A stretch of 64,000 bases of DNA from Rhizobium sp. ACO-34A (GCA_002600635.1 CP021371.1:995001-1059000), one strand, 5' to 3'; positions 8,156-17,666 are shown, counted from the stretch's first letter. The notes: generated from the letters alone by a model not told the origin. Program-made: numbers and translations.

Positions 8156-9088
8156 TCAGGACTTCGGCTCGATCGCTGCGGCGATTTCGTCGACAATGCC
8201 CTGTTCCGTGGCAAGGCCGGCGCTGGTCAGGTACATCTTGACCGGATCCAGATAGACGACGTGGTTGTTCTTCCAGGCGTTGGTGTTGTGCACCAGCGCG
8301 TTGTCCAGAAGCTGCTGCGCGGACTGGCCGTTCTTCTGGCCGATGGCGGCGTCGCGGTCGATGACGAACAGCCAGTCGGGGTTCTTTTCGAGGATGTATT
8401 CGTAGGAAACGACCTGGCCGTGGGTCGCGACCTTGAGGTCCGGATCCGCCGCGGCAACACCGAAGCGGCCGTGGATTTCGCCGAAGCGCGAGCCCGGGCC
8501 GTAAGCGCTGATCTTGCCGCCGGTGGTCAGGACGACGAGGCCCTTGCCGATGCTTGCGGTCTTCGCCTTCAGTTCGGCGGTCGAGCTCTGCAGCTTGGCG
8601 ATGCGTTCCTTCACTTCGGCTTCCTTGCCGAAGATCTGGCCGAGCGTCGTGGCATTGCGCTCCACGCTGCCGCCGAAGTTCTTCGGATCGGTGGTCAGGT
8701 CGATCACCGGCGCGATCTTCGCGAGATCGTCATACTTGGCAGCCGAGCGGCCGCCGATGATGATCAGGTCGGGCTTGAGAGCATTGATCGCTTCGTAGTC
8801 CGGTTCGAACAGCGAACCGACCTTGGCGTAGCTGTCGGCCTTGTACTTTTCGAGCGATGCCGGAAGGTTGGAGCCCGGAACGCCTGCAACCGCCACGTCC
8901 AGCGCGGTCAGCGTGTCGAGCACGCCGAGGTCGAAGACGACAACCTTCGCCGGATTGGCCGCGACGGTCACGGCGCCGCGGGCCGTCTCGACGCTGACAT
9001 CCGCGGCCGCTGCCGGGCCCGCGATCATGCCGCCGACGCCGACCATGCATGCGGTGGCCGCTGCCAGGATTTTCGTTCTGAAGCTCAT
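8156..9088 (-). CDS. Siderophore ABC transporter periplasmic binding protein (FatB/YclQ-like)
   Basis: This protein should bind a ferric siderophore in the periplasm and hand it to the two permeases encoded at 14130-16050. It has a classical signal peptide ending in AGPAAAA near residue 28, without a lipobox, as expected in a Gram-negative. The body shows the class III helical-backbone pattern: KVVVFDLGVLDTLTALD, then FEPDYEAINALKPDLIIIGG, then GKGLVVLTTGGKISAYGPGSRFGEIHG. The last two segments are typical of the FatB/VctP/YclQ branch that binds catecholate-type siderophores. It is the last gene of a three-gene minus-strand run with the receptor and esterase. The actual ligand is not known. 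Confidence 0.87.
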   Translation of the reverse strand: MSFRTKILAAATACMVGVGGMIAGPAAAADVSVETARGAVTVAANPAKVVVFDLGVLDTLTALDVAVAGVPGSNLPASLEKYKADSYAKVGSLFEPDYEAINALKPDLIIIGGRSAAKYDDLAKIAPVIDLTTDPKNFGGSVERNATTLGQIFGKEAEVKERIAKLQSSTAELKAKTASIGKGLVVLTTGGKISAYGPGSRFGEIHGRFGVAAADPDLKVATHGQVVSYEYILEKNPDWLFVIDRDAAIGQKNGQSAQQLLDNALVHNTNAWKNNHVVYLDPVKMYLTSAGLATEQGIVDEIAAAIEPKS

Positions 9089-9118
9089 GTCGTTATCCTC
9101 TTGCTGTTCTTTGACCGG

Positions 9119-10726
9119 TCAGTTGCCGAAAAGCGCTATCAGCCCATCGGAAATCGTGCCCCGCCAGATCAGGTAGTCGTGGCCGCCGGCATATTCGCGA
9201 TAGATAACTTGAGTATTTTTGGCAAGTAACATGTTGCGGAGGTGACGATTGGTATCGATGATGCTCGCCACGCCGCGGCTGGCACCGGTTTCGAACAGGC
9301 CGGCGCTGAGAAAAACCCGGATCGGCGGTACCGGCTTTTCGGCGATCAGGCTTGCCACATATTCCTGGCGGTCAGCGGGTGTTCCCGGCGGCGACCACCA
9401 GTAGGAACCCGACATCGACAGTACATTGCCGAACAGTTCGGGATGGCGGAGCGCGACCGTCATCGAGGCAAGGCCACCATAGCTCATGCCGGCCAGCACG
9501 GTGCGGGATGGATCATGGGTGATTCCGGTTTCGCTGATCACCAGCGGCAGAAGCTGTTCCGCCATGAAGTCGGCAAAGGCGGGATTGGCCGGCAGTTCGC
9601 GAGCGCGGGCGTCAGGCCCGGGATTGGCGATGAACACGGCAACCGTCGGCGGGATCTTACCTTCGGCGATCATGTTGTCGAGTACGGTCGGTGTCGGGAT
9701 CTTGGTCAGGGATTCCGCTGCATCGAACATGAAGAGCAGCAGGTTTTCGCGATTGGCCGGATCGAAACCGGCGGGGCGATAGATGGTGACCTCCCGCTCG
9801 TTGCCGAGCGTTTCGCTCTTTACCATGATCTTCTGCAGCGATCCCTTCGGATTGCCCCGTTCCGCGAGATAGGGCTGCGGCGGCGCGCCCGGCAGTTCGA
9901 AGACGGAATCCCGGTCGAAACGGTCGATGCCGTCGGCGGGCCACGGGTGGTGGTTGAACGGGTCTTCCTGCGCGGTCGAGAGGATCGCGACGCGCCGCTC
10001 CCGCGCCGTGCCCGGAACATCCGGCACGTCGGGTGCGAGCTGGTAGGAGAGGCGGGTATCGGCTGGAACGGCAAAGCTCTTGAACCAGATGTCGGACGAG
10101 CCGATCCGCTCGAGATTTTCGTGATCGCCGGATGGCGAGCCGAAGAGGCGGACGTTCTTCGTCGCACCGCGCCAGAGGAAGGTGGCGATGACGGTGCCGT
10201 CCTCCTTCGTCTCGACGAGCGGGGTTCCCTGTTCGGCGACCTTCTTCCAGAACGTATCCGTCGAACCGCCGGCGGCGACTTCCGCTGCCATCTTTTCCAT
10301 GGCGGAGCTGAGATAGACCCGTTCCGGCGGCTTTTGCTGCTCGGGCGTCACCTTGTTGGTCAGGGTCAACGTATAGCCCGTAACGTCGCTTCGGGCAGTC
10401 AGCCTCATCAGCACGGGGTCGCTTTCGACGACGAACTGGAAATCGGCGGTGCCGGAGGTGTTGTTGAGAAGACGGCGGAGATGTTCGCCGTTTTGCGTCA
10501 CGAGGTCGAGGTCGAACCGACCGGATCCGCTCTCCAGCGTTCCCTTGAGATAGTCGCCACCCACGGCTTCGGTGGTGAAGAGGGCAGTCTGGCCGTTGGA
10601 AAGGGCCACACCCGGATGAGCCTTGCCGACGGCAAGCGCAATCGCCCCGTCATCGGCTGCTGCTGACGAAAAGGAGCCGGCGATTGCCGCCAGCCCCATC
10701 ATCAGGTTTCTGAAACGTAGTTTCAT
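9119..10726 (-). CDS. Exported enterochelin-esterase-like (Fes family) hydrolase
   Basis: This alpha/beta hydrolase probably cleaves ester bonds in a ferric trilactone or related siderophore. A signal peptide of about 24 residues (ending SSAAA) indicates export, unlike cytoplasmic Fes. Residues about 30-130 form a beta-rich prodomain. Residues about 160-280 resemble the Fes N-terminal immunoglobulin-like domain (VIATFLWRGATKNVRLFGSP and DPFNHHPWP). Residues about 295-535 are the esterase-D-like hydrolase, with nucleophile Ser415 in LAGMSYGG and probable catalytic His516 in EYAGGHDY. It sits 7 bases after the receptor gene and 30 bases before the binding-protein gene, so it acts in the same uptake pathway. 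Confidence 0.85.
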   Translation of the reverse strand: MKLRFRNLMMGLAAIAGSFSSAAADDGAIALAVGKAHPGVALSNGQTALFTTEAVGGDYLKGTLESGSGRFDLDLVTQNGEHLRRLLNNTSGTADFQFVVESDPVLMRLTARSDVTGYTLTLTNKVTPEQQKPPERVYLSSAMEKMAAEVAAGGSTDTFWKKVAEQGTPLVETKEDGTVIATFLWRGATKNVRLFGSPSGDHENLERIGSSDIWFKSFAVPADTRLSYQLAPDVPDVPGTARERRVAILSTAQEDPFNHHPWPADGIDRFDRDSVFELPGAPPQPYLAERGNPKGSLQKIMVKSETLGNEREVTIYRPAGFDPANRENLLLFMFDAAESLTKIPTPTVLDNMIAEGKIPPTVAVFIANPGPDARARELPANPAFADFMAEQLLPLVISETGITHDPSRTVLAGMSYGGLASMTVALRHPELFGNVLSMSGSYWWSPPGTPADRQEYVASLIAEKPVPPIRVFLSAGLFETGASRGVASIIDTNRHLRNMLLAKNTQVIYREYAGGHDYLIWRGTISDGLIALFGN

Positions 10727-10733
10727 GGTCAGA

Positions 10734-12926
10734 TTACCAGCTGTATTTCAGCGAGGCGGTTACGCTGCGCCGGGAGCCATAGAAGCAGGCATAGGCGCTG
10801 GCGCACGAGGCCACATACTTTTCGTCCGCAAGGTTCGATGCATTCACCTGCAGTTTCAAGCCCTTCATGTCCGGGAACTTGGCGGCGAAATCATAGGAGA
10901 GCGAGGCGTCGAAGAGAGTGGTTGCATCCACCTTGAAGGTGTTCGTCGCATTGCCCCAGCTTTCGCCGAGGAAGCGGACGCCGCCGCCGATGCCGAGACC
11001 GGCGAGCGGACCGTCGAGGAATTCGTACTTGGCCCACAGCGATGCCTGATCGATCGGCACGCGTGCCGGCATCTTGCCGAGTTCGGAGGACCTGACGGTC
11101 TCGGTGACTTCCTGGTTGATGTGGCTGTAGCTGGCGACGAGCTTCAGATTGTCGGTGACCTCTGCATGGGCCTCGATTTCGAAGCCTTTGCTGACGATCT
11201 CGCCGGTCTGGTAGTAGAGCGAGGTCGAGTTGTCGTAGAACAGGACGTTCTGCTGGGTCAGGTCGTAATAGGAAGCGGTGACCTGATAGTTCTCGCCTTC
11301 AGGCGCGAACTTCACGCCGACTTCATACTGCTGCGCCGTCGTCGCATCGAACGGGTCCTGGCCCGCGCCCGGCGACTGGGTGACCGGTTCGAACGAGGTG
11401 CTGTAGCTCGCATAGGGCGATATGCCGTAGCCGAGGTCGTAGATGGCACCGGCGCGCCAGGTGAACTCCTGGTCGTCGTAGGATGCGTCCGAATCGGAGG
11501 ATGTCTTGTCGTCGACGTCGGTGTTCGCCCAGTCGTAACGCAGGCCGGCCATGACGTTCAGCTTGCCGAATTCGATCTGGTCCTGCAGGTAGACGCCGAC
11601 CTGTGAGGCGTCCGTCGTCGCATCGGTGGTGGTGCGGCGGCCGGTGACCGTCACGTTGCCATAGGACGGATTGGTCCAGTCGATGGAATTGGCCGTCCCG
11701 CGGGAAACCAGATTGTCCTCGGTGGTGAAGCGATAGTCGACGCCGCCGAGCAGGGTGTGGCTGAGCGGTCCGGTATCGACCTTGGCCTGGACCTGGTTGT
11801 CGATGACGAACTGGTGCTGCAACTGGGTCTGGTCGCTTGCCGTGCGGCTGACGGTTTTTTCGTCGGCCTGCAGGCTGTTCCAGGTCAGCGTGTTGTAGGT
11901 CTGGTCGATCATGCTGTAACGCATGTTCTGCCGGAAGGTGATGTCGTTTTCGAACTCGTGCTCGAAGGCGTAGCCGATATAGGCCTGCTTGCGCGTCGAT
12001 TCCTGATAGTCCGGATCGCTGACGAGGAAGTCGGTCGGCACATAGCCGTAAGCCGTCTCATCCACTGTGCCGGCGGCCTCGAGGAAGTTGCGGAAACCGG
12101 CTTCCGGGTCGTTCTGGTAAAAGGCCTCGATGGTGAGGGATGTCTGGTCGTCGGGTGACCATGTGACGGACGGAGCGAGGCTGACGCGCTTCTGCTCGAG
12201 GAAATCTTCCTGCGTGTCGGCGCGCCATACCGTGCCGGCGAGGCGATAGCGAAGTTCCTCGTTACCGGGCATGGCGTCGGAGAAGTCGAAGCTCACCGAG
12301 GCGCGGTCGCCGGTGCCGAAGCTGGCCTCCACTTCATGCAAGGGATCGTCGGTCGGACGCTTGGTCACGAGGTTGACGATGCCGCCCGGATTGGCCTGAC
12401 CATACAGGATGGAGGAAGGGCCGCGCACCACTTCGACGCGCTCCAGCAGCCACGGATCGATCTGGCCGAGCGAGTTGGTGCCGTAGAGAAGACCGTTGAC
12501 GAAACGCGGCACGTAGTAATAGCCGCGGATGAACATCTCGTCGTGCAGGTTGGAGGGGCCGCGATACTCGGCAAAGACGCCGGCGGAATACCGCATCGCC
12601 TCGGCAACCGACTTTGCGTCCTGGTCGGCGATCTGTTCGGCGGGAACGACGGTGACCGACTGGGGGGTCTTGGAAAGCGGCGTGTCGGTCTTGGTGCCGG
12701 CGCGGCTCTGCTTGGCGACATAGCCCTTGACGGGGCCGTCCCCCTTCTCGCTGCCGGCGCCCTGAACGACGATCGTCTCCAGCTGCGTGCTGCCATCGTC
12801 CGCGTCCTGCGCCTGCGCGGCGCCGATGGCGATCAGGCTCGTCGTGGCGATCAGCGCGAGCCCTGACAGGTTGCGCGACCGGCGCGTGGCGTTTCGCCGG
12901 ATTGTATCTTTGCCCTTTTTGATCAT
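10734..12926 (-). CDS. TonB-dependent ferric-siderophore receptor
   Basis: This outer-membrane beta-barrel imports a ferric siderophore using TonB energy. The signal peptide ends at GAAQA, followed by a TonB-box-like ETIVVQG. The plug domain contains TPQSVTVVPAEQIADQDAKS, EMFIRGYYYVPRFVNGLLYG and VEVVRGPSSILYGQANPGGI. The barrel ends in the aromatic SVTASLKYSW, with C-terminal Trp as usual for outer-membrane insertion. I chose ATG 12926 (730 residues), preceded by GGGGA, over the GTG/ATG-type extension to 12989, which would put about 21 extra residues before the basic start of the signal peptide. The gene is divergent from an AraC-type regulator that probably activates it in response to the ligand. 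Confidence 0.92.
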   Translation of the reverse strand: MIKKGKDTIRRNATRRSRNLSGLALIATTSLIAIGAAQAQDADDGSTQLETIVVQGAGSEKGDGPVKGYVAKQSRAGTKTDTPLSKTPQSVTVVPAEQIADQDAKSVAEAMRYSAGVFAEYRGPSNLHDEMFIRGYYYVPRFVNGLLYGTNSLGQIDPWLLERVEVVRGPSSILYGQANPGGIVNLVTKRPTDDPLHEVEASFGTGDRASVSFDFSDAMPGNEELRYRLAGTVWRADTQEDFLEQKRVSLAPSVTWSPDDQTSLTIEAFYQNDPEAGFRNFLEAAGTVDETAYGYVPTDFLVSDPDYQESTRKQAYIGYAFEHEFENDITFRQNMRYSMIDQTYNTLTWNSLQADEKTVSRTASDQTQLQHQFVIDNQVQAKVDTGPLSHTLLGGVDYRFTTEDNLVSRGTANSIDWTNPSYGNVTVTGRRTTTDATTDASQVGVYLQDQIEFGKLNVMAGLRYDWANTDVDDKTSSDSDASYDDQEFTWRAGAIYDLGYGISPYASYSTSFEPVTQSPGAGQDPFDATTAQQYEVGVKFAPEGENYQVTASYYDLTQQNVLFYDNSTSLYYQTGEIVSKGFEIEAHAEVTDNLKLVASYSHINQEVTETVRSSELGKMPARVPIDQASLWAKYEFLDGPLAGLGIGGGVRFLGESWGNATNTFKVDATTLFDASLSYDFAAKFPDMKGLKLQVNASNLADEKYVASCASAYACFYGSRRSVTASLKYSW

Positions 12927-12969
12927 TTCATTGTCCCCATGCACGGCCAACCGCAGGAATTGCGGCTTA

Positions 12970-13002
12970 AACTTGACTATATAAGTCACCTATATGATTA
13001 AG
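12970..13002. promoter_or_regulatory. Possible regulator/promoter site between the receptor and AraC-type regulator genes
   Basis: This AT-rich patch in a GC-rich intergenic region contains CTATAT twice, starting at 12977 and 12990 (13 bases apart), and a TTGACT hexamer at 12973. Direct repeats of roughly this spacing are compatible with AraC-family binding and a divergent promoter. I see no clear Fur, Irr or RirA consensus. Confidence 0.25.
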
Positions 13003-13112
13003 GGGTGTCGTGTGTCGACGGATGAGGCCATGCCCTGAGCGGCAAAAAGCTATGCGCGAACGTCACTGACCCCGGGCAGTGACGGTTTCGCGGGAAACGC
13101 GGACGAGAGACC

Positions 13113-14003
13113 ATGGGATTGATGGACAAGCAGCCGGTCGAAAAGACCCAGTTCCCCGGGCAGATACAGGTGGGCGTCTTCGATGGTAGGGGGCCGCATC
13201 ACCAGAACCAGCCGCTGATTTCTCTTTCTCCCAAGTTCCAGCTGTTCATATTTCTGAGCGGTCAGCAGAAATTTTATATCGACGACGTCTTCTTCGACAT
13301 GAACGCTGGGGAGGGCGAGGAGGGGCGACCGATCGCGCTCGTCATGAATCGCGTCCAGAGATCGGGGCTGCGGCATGTGCAGCAGCCGGGCCAGTTGCTG
13401 CGCAAGGTGATGATCTCCGCCCCGGTGAGCTGGGCCGAGGATCTGCAGCTCGACCGTGACCAGCGATCGCCGGAACTTTCCGATTTCATCTCGGGCCACA
13501 TGAACCATTTCGTCTGGTGGCCGCATCGCCATGCGGTCCAGCTCGCCGAGGAGATCGTGACCCCGCCGGTCGCGCTGCATGGGGAGATCCGCGATCTCTA
13601 CTGCAAGGCGAAGGCGCTCGAACTCATGTGCCTAGCCTGCGCCGCACTGGTCGACCGTGATCGTTCGGCGGTGGCGAGGCCGACGATGAGCACGTTGCGG
13701 CAAAGCGAGAAGGTCCGTGACTACCTGCTCGAGCATCTCGACGAGACGCTGACCATCGAACGCATCGCCCGGGACACGGGTGCAAGCGCGAGCTCCGTCC
13801 AGCGTCATTTCAAGGAACACTTCGGCAGCACGGTCTTCGATTTCATCCGCCGCAAGCGGCTGGAAAAGGCGCGCGATGCGCTGGAACGCGACGGCCTGAC
13901 CATCGCGCAGGCAGCCTATCTCGCCGGTTACGCCAATCCGACCAACTTCACCACGGCCTTCAAGAAGGCTTACGGCATCCCGCCCAAATACTGCCGGGCG
14001 TGA
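13113..14003 (+). CDS. AraC-family transcriptional regulator (PchR-like)
   Basis: A 296-residue regulator, likely to activate the flanking uptake genes when the ferric siderophore is bound. The C-terminal 100 residues hold two helix-turn-helix motifs: LTIERIARDTGASASSVQRH, and LTIAQAAYLAGYANPTNFTT followed by FKKAYGIPPKYCR, the AraC signature. The N-terminal domain (KFQLFIFLSGQQKFYIDDV) resembles the PchR/AlcR-type siderophore sensors rather than sugar-binding cupins. The gene is divergent from the receptor operon and precedes the transport operon on the same strand, which is the classical position for such regulators. Confidence 0.85.
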   Translation: MGLMDKQPVEKTQFPGQIQVGVFDGRGPHHQNQPLISLSPKFQLFIFLSGQQKFYIDDVFFDMNAGEGEEGRPIALVMNRVQRSGLRHVQQPGQLLRKVMISAPVSWAEDLQLDRDQRSPELSDFISGHMNHFVWWPHRHAVQLAEEIVTPPVALHGEIRDLYCKAKALELMCLACAALVDRDRSAVARPTMSTLRQSEKVRDYLLEHLDETLTIERIARDTGASASSVQRHFKEHFGSTVFDFIRRKRLEKARDALERDGLTIAQAAYLAGYANPTNFTTAFKKAYGIPPKYCRA

Positions 14004-14129
14004 ACTCTTGCGATCAAACAAACTTGTCTGATTGTGACAGGTTTTAATTGCCGATCATGGCAGGCGGCATTATGGATGGCCGAACCGACCGGTCCTGCCG
14101 GTTCCCTTTTTCACGCCTCGATCCCGCCC

Positions 14130-15092
14130 ATGAAAGCCGTTCTCCTCGCCTTCACGCTCCTTGCCGCGATGATCATCGCGAGCCTGCTAACCGGTGTCAG
14201 TCCGGTCTCCGTGGGCGCGCTGCTGCGTGGCGATTTCGAGGGCAATACGGCCGTTGTGATCGCCGCAAGCCGCATCCCGCGCACGCTGGCGCTGCTGCTG
14301 GCAGGTGCGGGCCTCGCTGTTTCCGGGTCGATCATGCAGATGCTGGCCCGCAACCGCTTTGTCGAGCCATCGACCGCCGGTACGGCGGATTCGGCAAGCC
14401 TCGGCATGCTGCTCGTCATGCTTCTGGCGCCCGGTCTGCCGGTTTTCGCCAAGATGCTGGTGGCCGCCGCTTTCGCGCTAGGCGGCACGGCGCTCTTCCT
14501 CGCCGTGCTGGAACGCATCCCCTTGCGGTCGGCTCTTCTGGTGCCGCTGGTCGGCATCATGCTCGGCGGCGTCATCAGCGCCGTCGCCACCTTTCTCGCC
14601 TATCGCTATGACCTGATGCAGTCGCTCGGCGCGTGGTCCAACGGCGATTTTTCCATGGTTCTCAGCGGTCGCTACGAGCTTCTCTGGATCGCCGCGGGGC
14701 TGACCATTGTCGCCTATTTCACCGCGGCCCGCTTCACCATCGCCGGTCTCGGCGAAGCGGTGGCGCGCAATGTCGGGCTGGACTACCGCGCCGTCGTTAC
14801 GCTCGGTCTGGTGATCGTTTCGCTGGTCACCGCATCCGTGGTTGTTACTGTGGGCATGATTCCCTTCCTCGGTCTGGTGATCCCGAACGTCGTCAGCCTC
14901 ATGGCGGGCGATAATCTGCGCCGCACGCTGCCCTGGGTCGCCTTCAGCGGTGCCGCGCTGGTGATGTTCTGCGATCTTCTTGGTCGCCTGATCATCTTCC
15001 CCTACGAGATCCCGATCGGCCTGACGATGGGCGTCATCGGTTCGGCGTTCTTCCTCTACCTGCTTCTCGGGCGGCGCGCCTATGCAGCGTAA
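14130..15092 (+). CDS. Iron-siderophore ABC transporter permease (FecCD family, FatD-like)
   Basis: This inner-membrane protein should form one half of the translocation pore for the ferric siderophore. The 320 residues contain about nine hydrophobic segments with the family pattern IAASRIPRTLALLLAGAGLA followed by SGSIMQMLARNRFVEPSTAG. GMIPFLGLVIPNVVSLMAGD marks the cytoplasmic loop that contacts the ATPase. I placed the start at ATG 14130 because the longer frame from 14034 adds a hydrophilic, non-family leader. Its stop overlaps the start of the next permease gene by 11 bases, indicating translational coupling. Confidence 0.88.
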   Translation: MKAVLLAFTLLAAMIIASLLTGVSPVSVGALLRGDFEGNTAVVIAASRIPRTLALLLAGAGLAVSGSIMQMLARNRFVEPSTAGTADSASLGMLLVMLLAPGLPVFAKMLVAAAFALGGTALFLAVLERIPLRSALLVPLVGIMLGGVISAVATFLAYRYDLMQSLGAWSNGDFSMVLSGRYELLWIAAGLTIVAYFTAARFTIAGLGEAVARNVGLDYRAVVTLGLVIVSLVTASVVVTVGMIPFLGLVIPNVVSLMAGDNLRRTLPWVAFSGAALVMFCDLLGRLIIFPYEIPIGLTMGVIGSAFFLYLLLGRRAYAA

Positions 15093-16050
15093 GGGCCTTC
15101 TTGCATCGCCGACCCTTGTTGTCGCGCTGACGGGCGTGGCGGCTCTCGTCGTCTGTCTTCTTTTCATGACCGTCGGGGTGAAGGGGGACTGGGACTTCGT
15201 GCTTGCCTTCCGCGGCACCAAGCTTGCCGCCCTCGTGCTGGTTGCCTTCGCCGTTTCCGTTTCCACCGTCCTGTTCCAGACGGTGACGGGCAATCGCATC
15301 CTGACCCCGGCCGTCATGGGCTTCGATTCCCTCTACGTGCTGCTGCAGACCGTTCTCGTCTTCTTCCTCGGCGGCCTTGGCGTCGCCACGCTCGACCAGC
15401 GCTGGCTTTTCGTGCTGGAAGTGGGTGTCATGGTGATGCTCTCCGGCCTGCTGTTCCGGACGCTGTTTTCCGGGGGAACACGCAGCCTGCATCTGCTGCT
15501 GCTCGTCGGCATTCTCTGCGGTGGCCTGTTCAGAAGTCTTGCCGGCTTCATCCAGCGCATCATCGATCCGAACGAGTTCGTCGTGTTGCAGGACCGGCTG
15601 TTCGCCAATTTCAACACGATCGACGTGCAGTTGCTCGGCTTCTCCACGGTTGCGGTTCTGGTGACGGCCTTCGTCGGTCTTGCCAATCTCTCCCGTTTCG
15701 ACGTGCTGTCGCTCGGCCGGGAAACGGCGATCGATCTCGGGCTCGATCATCGCCGCATGGTCACGCTGGTCATGGCGCTGGTGGCGATCCTTGTTTCGGT
15801 ATCGACCGCGCTCGTCGGCCCGGTCACCTTCTTCGGCCTGCTGGTCGCCAATCTCGCCTATCTCGTGACGCCGAGCTTCCGCCATCGCCATGTGTTGCCG
15901 GTCACGGTCTTCCTGTCGATCGTTCTGCTCGCCGGCGGGCAGATGATCCTCGAACGTCTCTTCGCCTTTTCGACGGCACTCAGCATCGTCATCGAATTCT
16001 TCGGCGGCCTCACCTTCATCCTGTTGCTCATGCGGGGGAAAGCCCGATGA
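15082..16050 (+). CDS. Iron-siderophore ABC transporter permease (FecCD family, FatC-like)
   Basis: The second permease of the transporter, 322 residues with about nine membrane segments. Family segments include RGTKLAALVLVAFAVSVSTV, QTVTGNRILTPAVMGFDSLY and ALVGPVTFFGLLVANLAYLV. It starts inside the end of the preceding permease gene and its own stop overlaps the ATPase start by four bases (ATGA), so the three genes are tightly coupled. Two separate permeases match the FatCD/YclNO type of transporter. Confidence 0.88.
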   Translation: MQRKGLLASPTLVVALTGVAALVVCLLFMTVGVKGDWDFVLAFRGTKLAALVLVAFAVSVSTVLFQTVTGNRILTPAVMGFDSLYVLLQTVLVFFLGGLGVATLDQRWLFVLEVGVMVMLSGLLFRTLFSGGTRSLHLLLLVGILCGGLFRSLAGFIQRIIDPNEFVVLQDRLFANFNTIDVQLLGFSTVAVLVTAFVGLANLSRFDVLSLGRETAIDLGLDHRRMVTLVMALVAILVSVSTALVGPVTFFGLLVANLAYLVTPSFRHRHVLPVTVFLSIVLLAGGQMILERLFAFSTALSIVIEFFGGLTFILLLMRGKAR

Positions 16051-16805
16051 TCGAAATCCGCGACATCACCAAGTCCTATGACGGCACGGTCGTGCTCGAC
16101 CGGGTCGACCTGGCCATCCCGAAGGGTGGCGTCACGTCGATCATCGGCCCTAACGGCGCCGGCAAGTCGACGCTTCTCTCCATCGCCAGCCGCCTGATGG
16201 CGCCGGATACCGGCACTGTCACGGTCGACGGCATGGACGTGCAGAAGACGGCGGGCGATGTGCTGGCAAAGCGCCTCTCTTTCATGCGCCAGGACAACCA
16301 GATCGCGGCAAGACTGACCGTCGGCGACCTCGTCGCCTTCGGCCGCTACCCTTATTCCAAGGGTCGCCTGACCGCGGAAGATCACGAGCATGTCGACCGC
16401 GCCATCGGTTTCGTCGCTCTGGATGCTTTCAGGGATCGCTACCTCGACCAGTTGTCGGGTGGCCAGCGCCAGCGCGCCTTCGTTGCCATGGTGCTGGCGC
16501 AGGACACGGACTACGTGCTGTTCGACGAACCGCTCAACAATCTCGACATGCGCCATGCGCTTTCGACGATGAAATTGCTGAGGCGCATGGCCGATGACTT
16601 CGGCAAGACCGTCGTCGTCGTTCTGCACGACATCAACTTCGCCGCCACCTATTCCGACACGCTGGTTGCCATGTACGAGGGCAGGGTGGCGGCCGTCGGC
16701 CGGCCGGATGAAATCGCGAGACCGGAGCGGCTGCGGGATATCTTCGAGATGGACTTCATCGTCCACGAGATCGGCGAGCGCCGGCTGATCGATTTCTACG
16801 TTTGA
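16047..16805 (+). CDS. Iron-siderophore ABC transporter ATP-binding protein (FatE/YclP-like)
   Basis: This cytoplasmic ATPase powers the two adjacent permeases. It shows Walker A GPNGAGKST near residue 33, the signature LSGGQRQRAFVAMVLAQ, Walker B YVLFDEPLNNLD and the switch histidine in VVVLHDINFAATYSD. The 252-residue length and the segment LSFMRQDNQIAARLTVGDLV match iron-chelate ATPases. The start overlaps the stop of the upstream permease. Confidence 0.93.
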   Translation: MIEIRDITKSYDGTVVLDRVDLAIPKGGVTSIIGPNGAGKSTLLSIASRLMAPDTGTVTVDGMDVQKTAGDVLAKRLSFMRQDNQIAARLTVGDLVAFGRYPYSKGRLTAEDHEHVDRAIGFVALDAFRDRYLDQLSGGQRQRAFVAMVLAQDTDYVLFDEPLNNLDMRHALSTMKLLRRMADDFGKTVVVVLHDINFAATYSDTLVAMYEGRVAAVGRPDEIARPERLRDIFEMDFIVHEIGERRLIDFYV

Positions 16806-16821
16806 AACGGGAGAGACTTGC

Positions 16822-17661
16822 ATGGATCATCACGTGACATCAGGAAATCCGGTTTCCGACCGCACGCCGAAGCGGGTTCGGCACGAAATCCGCGTGCGTT
16901 CGCTCGATGTCGCCCGTGTCTGTCGGATCGCGCCGAACATGGTACGCGTGACGCTGACCGGCGAGGAACTCCTTGGGTTCACCAGTGCCGGCTTCGACGA
17001 TCACGTCAAGATGTTCTTCCCCGGTCCCGGCCAGACGTCTCCGGATCTGCCCTTCGTCGGGCCGAAGGGTATCGAGATGCCGGACGGCGTGGCCTGGCCG
17101 ATCGCGCGCGATTATACTCCGCGCCGCTACGATCCCGTGGCAAACGAACTCGACATCGATTTCGCGATCCATGAGGATGGCCAGGCAACCCGATGGGCAA
17201 CGAACGCGAAACCGGGAGACCGGGCATGGATCGGGGGGCCGCGCGGTTCCTTCGTCGTTCCCTTCGCCTTCGACTGGCATCTGCTGATCGGCGATGAAAC
17301 GGCGCTTCCGGCGATTGCCCGCCGCCTCGAGGAACTGCCGGCCGGCAGCAGGGCTGTGGTGATCGCCGAAGTCGAGAATGCGGAAAACGAGCTGGAGCTT
17401 GCGAGCGATGCCGATGTGCGGGTGGTCTGGGTTCATCGCGGCGAACGCGCCGCTGGTGAAGCGGCCGGTTTCACGGCGGCACTGGAAGGCCTTGAATGGC
17501 CAGGCGGCGATTATCACGCCTGGATTTCCTGCGAGAGTCTGGTCGCCAAGAGCCTCCGCACCTATCTGATCGACAACAGGGGCGCCAATCCGAAGTGGAT
17601 GCGCGCCTCCGGCTACTGGCGCCGTGGCGCTGCCGGTATGCACGATCATTTCGACGAATAG
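16822..17661 (+). CDS. Siderophore-interacting protein (ferric-siderophore reductase, ViuB/SIP family)
   Basis: SIP-family flavoproteins reduce the ferric siderophore in the cytoplasm using NAD(P)H, releasing Fe(II). The FAD-binding motif is ARDYTPRRYDP (RxYT type) near residue 95, and GDRAWIGGPRGSFVVP and LIGDETALPAIARRLEELP form the family-specific region. The C-terminus ends ASGYWRRGAAGMHD, as in other SIP proteins. It follows the ATPase by 16 bases with ribosome binding site CGGGAGAG, completing an uptake-plus-release pathway. The coexistence of a reductase and an exported esterase suggests two release mechanisms or a mixed ligand. Confidence 0.9.
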   Translation: MDHHVTSGNPVSDRTPKRVRHEIRVRSLDVARVCRIAPNMVRVTLTGEELLGFTSAGFDDHVKMFFPGPGQTSPDLPFVGPKGIEMPDGVAWPIARDYTPRRYDPVANELDIDFAIHEDGQATRWATNAKPGDRAWIGGPRGSFVVPFAFDWHLLIGDETALPAIARRLEELPAGSRAVVIAEVENAENELELASDADVRVVWVHRGERAAGEAAGFTAALEGLEWPGGDYHAWISCESLVAKSLRTYLIDNRGANPKWMRASGYWRRGAAGMHDHFDE

Positions 17662-17666
17662 CAAAA

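Noticed and set aside
14034-14129. An N-terminal extension of the first siderophore permease
   Set aside because: The extension is hydrophilic, overlaps no ribosome binding site and is not part of the family pattern, so the start was set at ATG 14130.
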